From: Natranaerofaba carboxydovora
GTDB taxonomy: Bacteria > Bacillota > Natranaerobiia > Natranaerobiales > Natranaerofabaceae
Assembly: GCF_022539405.1 (NCBI RefSeq)
Contig: NZ_CP054394.1
Coordinates: 2,488,501 to 2,552,500, forward strand
Length of the DNA: 64,000 nt
Direction: 5' to 3'
Below, one piece after another: positions 62,096-64,000 of the stretch (the first letter of the stretch is position 1; each line of letters begins with the position of its first letter). Made by a program: the position numbers and the translations under genes. Under the pieces are notes generated by a model, which did not search any database, was not told the origin of the DNA, and was given only the letters and a program-made list of their open reading frames with translations.

Positions 62096-62111
62096 TGCAA
62101 TTTTTGTGCCA
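62096..62111 (-). promoter_or_regulatory. Sigma-54 promoter candidate for the ADP-forming synthetase
   Basis: Minus strand TGGCACAAAAATTGCA, a near-ideal match with the consensus TGGCAC and exact spacing, 75 bp upstream of ATG 62021. Confidence 0.8.
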
Positions 62112-62143
62112 AAAAAAAAGACCCCCGAAAATCCCGAGGATCT
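62111..62143 (-). terminator. Terminator of the bactofilin-like gene
   Basis: AGATCCTCGGGATTTTCGGGGGTCT on the minus strand forms an imperfect hairpin, followed by nine T. Its T-tract touches the sigma-54 promoter. Confidence 0.75.
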
Positions 62144-62173
62144 ATTAAAGGAATAAGATGAATGAAAAGTACA

Positions 62174-63094
62174 TTACCCGGTTTTTTTGAACCAGGGGTT
62201 CATAGTGCCAAACTTCGTATCTATGACAAGGCCTAAGGAGATAATCACAATAGCTATATAAATAAAGGCACTAATTAAAGGTAACTGCTGTATTAACCAC
62301 AGAGACACATAGCCTACAATTAACTCAATTGCAATAGTCTGAGATGTTTTGAATAGATTAAGAATATATCTACCTACTAGCACTGCAAGGGCTACATAGC
62401 CATAAAATACCACTGCAAAAAATCCTATAATCAAAAATGGCACCAGAGGAAGACCTATTATTGTCAGTGCTACAGCAAGAAGAAGCACTGGAAAAACTGC
62501 CAGCCCTATAAGTCCTATAAGAAGAATCCTGCCAATATTTCTCTCCAAATAATCAGACATGTTATCAATGTATTTTTTAGTTAGAGATACCACAAGAAAA
62601 GCTATCACCAAAAACCCAAGTAAAGACACTATCCTAATAGCCATTCCAAAAACATTACCAAGAGCCATCATACCCGGGGCATGCACACCAATTGCACTCA
62701 ATCTGTCAATCACACCTCCTGCCTGTATCGATATCTCACCGCCTCTAAGGGTGCCATCATTAGAGACTGTCAAAGCTCCTCCCATTGTAATAGCATCCCC
62801 ATGAACCACACCATTTATCTTGACATCACCGGCAAAAGCTATTACGTCTCCTTCTACTTCTCCATCAACCACCACATTACCACTAAAGGCAACTACATCG
62901 CCCTCAATTATCTGCCCCGCTTCAACATGTACATCTCCACTAAATTTGACTATTTCGCCTCTTCTTTCCAATTCTTGACTCTGTTCATTTCCTTCAACTG
63001 CATTAACATAACTGTTTTCTATTATCCCAGCACCCTGAAATATTAAAGCAAAAAACATCACAATAAATACTGAAATTACTAATCTTTTTCTCAT
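62174..63094 (-). CDS. Exported bactofilin-like repeat protein with C-terminal membrane segments
   Basis: 306 residues. A signal peptide (1-33) is followed by a beta-helical repeat region (about 45-135): IVKFSGDVHVEAGQIIEGDV, VVAFSGNVVVDGEVEGDVI, AFAGDVKINGVVHGDAI and MGGALTVSNDGTLRGG. This is the pattern of polymer-forming bactofilin-like proteins. Four to five membrane segments fill about 150-290. The arrangement is common near ECF sigma factors and anti-sigma factors in Firmicutes and may form an envelope-stress output. No enzyme motif is seen. Confidence 0.8.
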   Translation of the reverse strand: MRKRLVISVFIVMFFALIFQGAGIIENSYVNAVEGNEQSQELERRGEIVKFSGDVHVEAGQIIEGDVVAFSGNVVVDGEVEGDVIAFAGDVKINGVVHGDAITMGGALTVSNDGTLRGGEISIQAGGVIDRLSAIGVHAPGMMALGNVFGMAIRIVSLLGFLVIAFLVVSLTKKYIDNMSDYLERNIGRILLIGLIGLAVFPVLLLAVALTIIGLPLVPFLIIGFFAVVFYGYVALAVLVGRYILNLFKTSQTIAIELIVGYVSLWLIQQLPLISAFIYIAIVIISLGLVIDTKFGTMNPWFKKTG

Positions 63095-63180
63095 TAATCT
63101 TCCTCCTTATAAAAGTTAAAATAGATGCAATTTAACTGCAAAACATATGATCAAAGTAAAGTTTTGTTTTTAATCGTAAT

Positions 63181-63774
63181 TCAGTTTGATACAATTCTTG
63201 CAAGGGTTCGGTATAATAACAACAAGACAGCCAAGGACAATATAAATAATGTAAAGTATATCTCGAAAATCGAACTATATATCCCAAAAAATATTTCAAA
63301 AGTAACCTGGGCAAATGCCAGCAGAGCTTCTAAGAGCGAAAGAATATATATTCCAAAAGATAGAACTTGACTTATTATCCAACTGCTAACACTCGAAAAA
63401 GCAGCTAGCATCGAACTAACCTCTGTAATAATCTGCTCCCTAAACAATGCCCCCTGTAGTATTATTAATGCCGCAATGAAAATAATTTTTACCCCAACTA
63501 AAATTCTATTTTTATAAATAGATTTATCTAACTCTGGGATAGGTTTGCTATTTATCTCTTCCATCACTTGAGCTTCAAAATTTACCGGTACTGCTGCTTT
63601 TTTAACATCATCAAAGCTAGAATAAAGATTTTTTAGCTCTTCTAGCCGCCTTTCGCACTTAGGGCAGTTTTCTATATGGGAACTAAGCTTTTCTTTTTCT
63701 TCACTACCTAGCATGCCATCTAGATATAGATTTATAGCACTTTCATCGCATCTTTGATATCTTTTAATCATCAT
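63181..63774 (-). CDS. Zinc-finger anti-sigma factor
   Basis: 197 residues. The N-terminal zf-HC2 anti-sigma domain has LYLDGMLGSEEKEKLSSHIENCPKCERRL, with the HxxxCxxC zinc pattern. A membrane segment at about 93-112 and further hydrophobic stretches near the C-terminus anchor it. It overlaps the end of the sigma gene by 11 bases. It would hold the ECF sigma at the membrane until stress. The C-terminal part is unusually hydrophobic, with two or three extra segments. Confidence 0.88.
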   Translation of the reverse strand: MMIKRYQRCDESAINLYLDGMLGSEEKEKLSSHIENCPKCERRLEELKNLYSSFDDVKKAAVPVNFEAQVMEEINSKPIPELDKSIYKNRILVGVKIIFIAALIILQGALFREQIITEVSSMLAAFSSVSSWIISQVLSFGIYILSLLEALLAFAQVTFEIFFGIYSSIFEIYFTLFILSLAVLLLLYRTLARIVSN

Positions 63775-64000
63775 CGACCTCCTTCAAAAAAACAAGCTCT
63801 TTTTGGAGAAGTTTTCTCCCTTTGAATAACCTGTTCTTTACTTTTGATTGATTTATATCAAGAATCTCTGCTATTTCTTTGTAGTTAAAGCCATTAATGT
63901 GATAGAGAACCACTACAGCCCTGAATTCGTGGGGGAGCTTTTTTATTGCTTTTTCCATGTAGTTTAGCTGTTCTTTTTGGATCAAATTCTCTTCTGGCCC
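63764..64000 (-). CDS. ECF-type RNA polymerase sigma factor, N-terminus beyond window
   Basis: 79 residues of sigma region 4 are visible, open to the window edge. AIKKLPHEFRAVVVLYHING, YKEIAEILDINQSKVKNRLFKGRKLL is the helix-turn-helix that reads the -35 element. The upstream GPEENLIQKEQL continues the frame to base 64000, so an apparent TTG start at 63985 is not real. It is coupled to the anti-sigma gene. Its targets may include the bactofilin-like gene. Confidence 0.9.
   Translation of the reverse strand, partial: GPEENLIQKEQLNYMEKAIKKLPHEFRAVVVLYHINGFNYKEIAEILDINQSKVKNRLFKGRKLLQKELVFLKEVDDD

Noticed and set aside
63126-63141. Sigma-54-like site upstream of the bactofilin-like gene
   Set aside because: The -12 TTGCA is present, but the -24 position reads TTGCA instead of TGGCA, so the invariant GG is missing.

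Overview
The window looks like a chromosomal segment of a low-GC, strictly anaerobic Firmicute of clostridial type. Signs include purine-rich Shine-Dalgarno sites with many TTG/GTG starts, 2-oxoacid:ferredoxin oxidoreductase, ADP-forming acyl-CoA synthetase, rubrerythrin-like protein, folate/corrinoid methyl transfer, and sigma-54 promoters. Very acidic exported proteins, a BCCT betaine transporter and several probable Na+ symporters fit a salt-adapted, perhaps haloalkaliphilic lineage. That last point is inference; no rRNA or other phylogenetic marker is present. No tRNA, rRNA, CRISPR array or intact transposase was found.

Layout. 0-3 kb: a PAS sensor cut by the window edge and a selenium-type cassette (YedE-like transporter, TusA-like protein, DUF3343), with a nested palindromic repeat between two of the genes. 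3-5 kb: a decayed Rpn nuclease gene, a 191-bp MITE-like palindrome and a LytTR response regulator. 5-20 kb: a corrinoid methyltransferase island with three corrinoid proteins, two UroD-type methyltransferases, a DHPS-type methyltransferase, a RACE-type reductive activator, an MTH865-like protein, a BenE-like and a DASS-like transporter, a Crp/Fnr regulator and a GntR/UTRA regulator. TGTATATACAAG-like palindromes recur in its intergenic regions. I infer an O-demethylation system for methoxylated aromatic acids. 20-31 kb: a DUF418 membrane protein, a chemoreceptor behind a cyclic-di-GMP-I riboswitch, ftsEX with a coiled-coil partner, a double FMN-binding lipoprotein, a YcdB-like surface protein, a rubrerythrin-like protein and a soluble chemoreceptor. 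31-39 kb: thiC behind a TPP riboswitch and a tandem-repeat leader, then yqeB, xdhC, a NadC-like protein, larB, larE and a second DHPS-type methyltransferase. 39-46 kb: a radical SAM protein, a DASS transporter and a three-subunit molybdenum hydroxylase whose FAD subunit carries a one-base frameshift. 46-50 kb: BCCT transporter, MttB-family methyltransferase without pyrrolysine, and corrinoid protein. 50-57 kb: a long operon with acyl-CoA dehydrogenase, 2-oxoacid oxidoreductase, cupin, nitrilase-type amidase, DUF2848 and PreA-like reductase. 57-62 kb: a PrpR-type sigma-54 activator and an ADP-forming acyl-CoA synthetase. 62-64 kb: a bactofilin-like membrane protein and an ECF sigma/anti-sigma pair.

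Most striking signal: six sequences matching the sigma-54 -24/-12 promoter with exact spacing lie upstream of the chemoreceptor, the second DHPS methyltransferase, the molybdenum hydroxylase, the corrinoid-MttB-BCCT operon, the acyl-CoA dehydrogenase-to-PreA operon and the ADP-forming synthetase. The only sigma-54 activator in the window sits among them. This suggests one regulon that senses, imports, N-demethylates, hydroxylates, reduces, hydrolyses and oxidises a single compound, with final ATP gain by acyl-CoA synthetase. A methylated N-heterocycle or betaine is the best guess; the substrate is not determined by the sequence.
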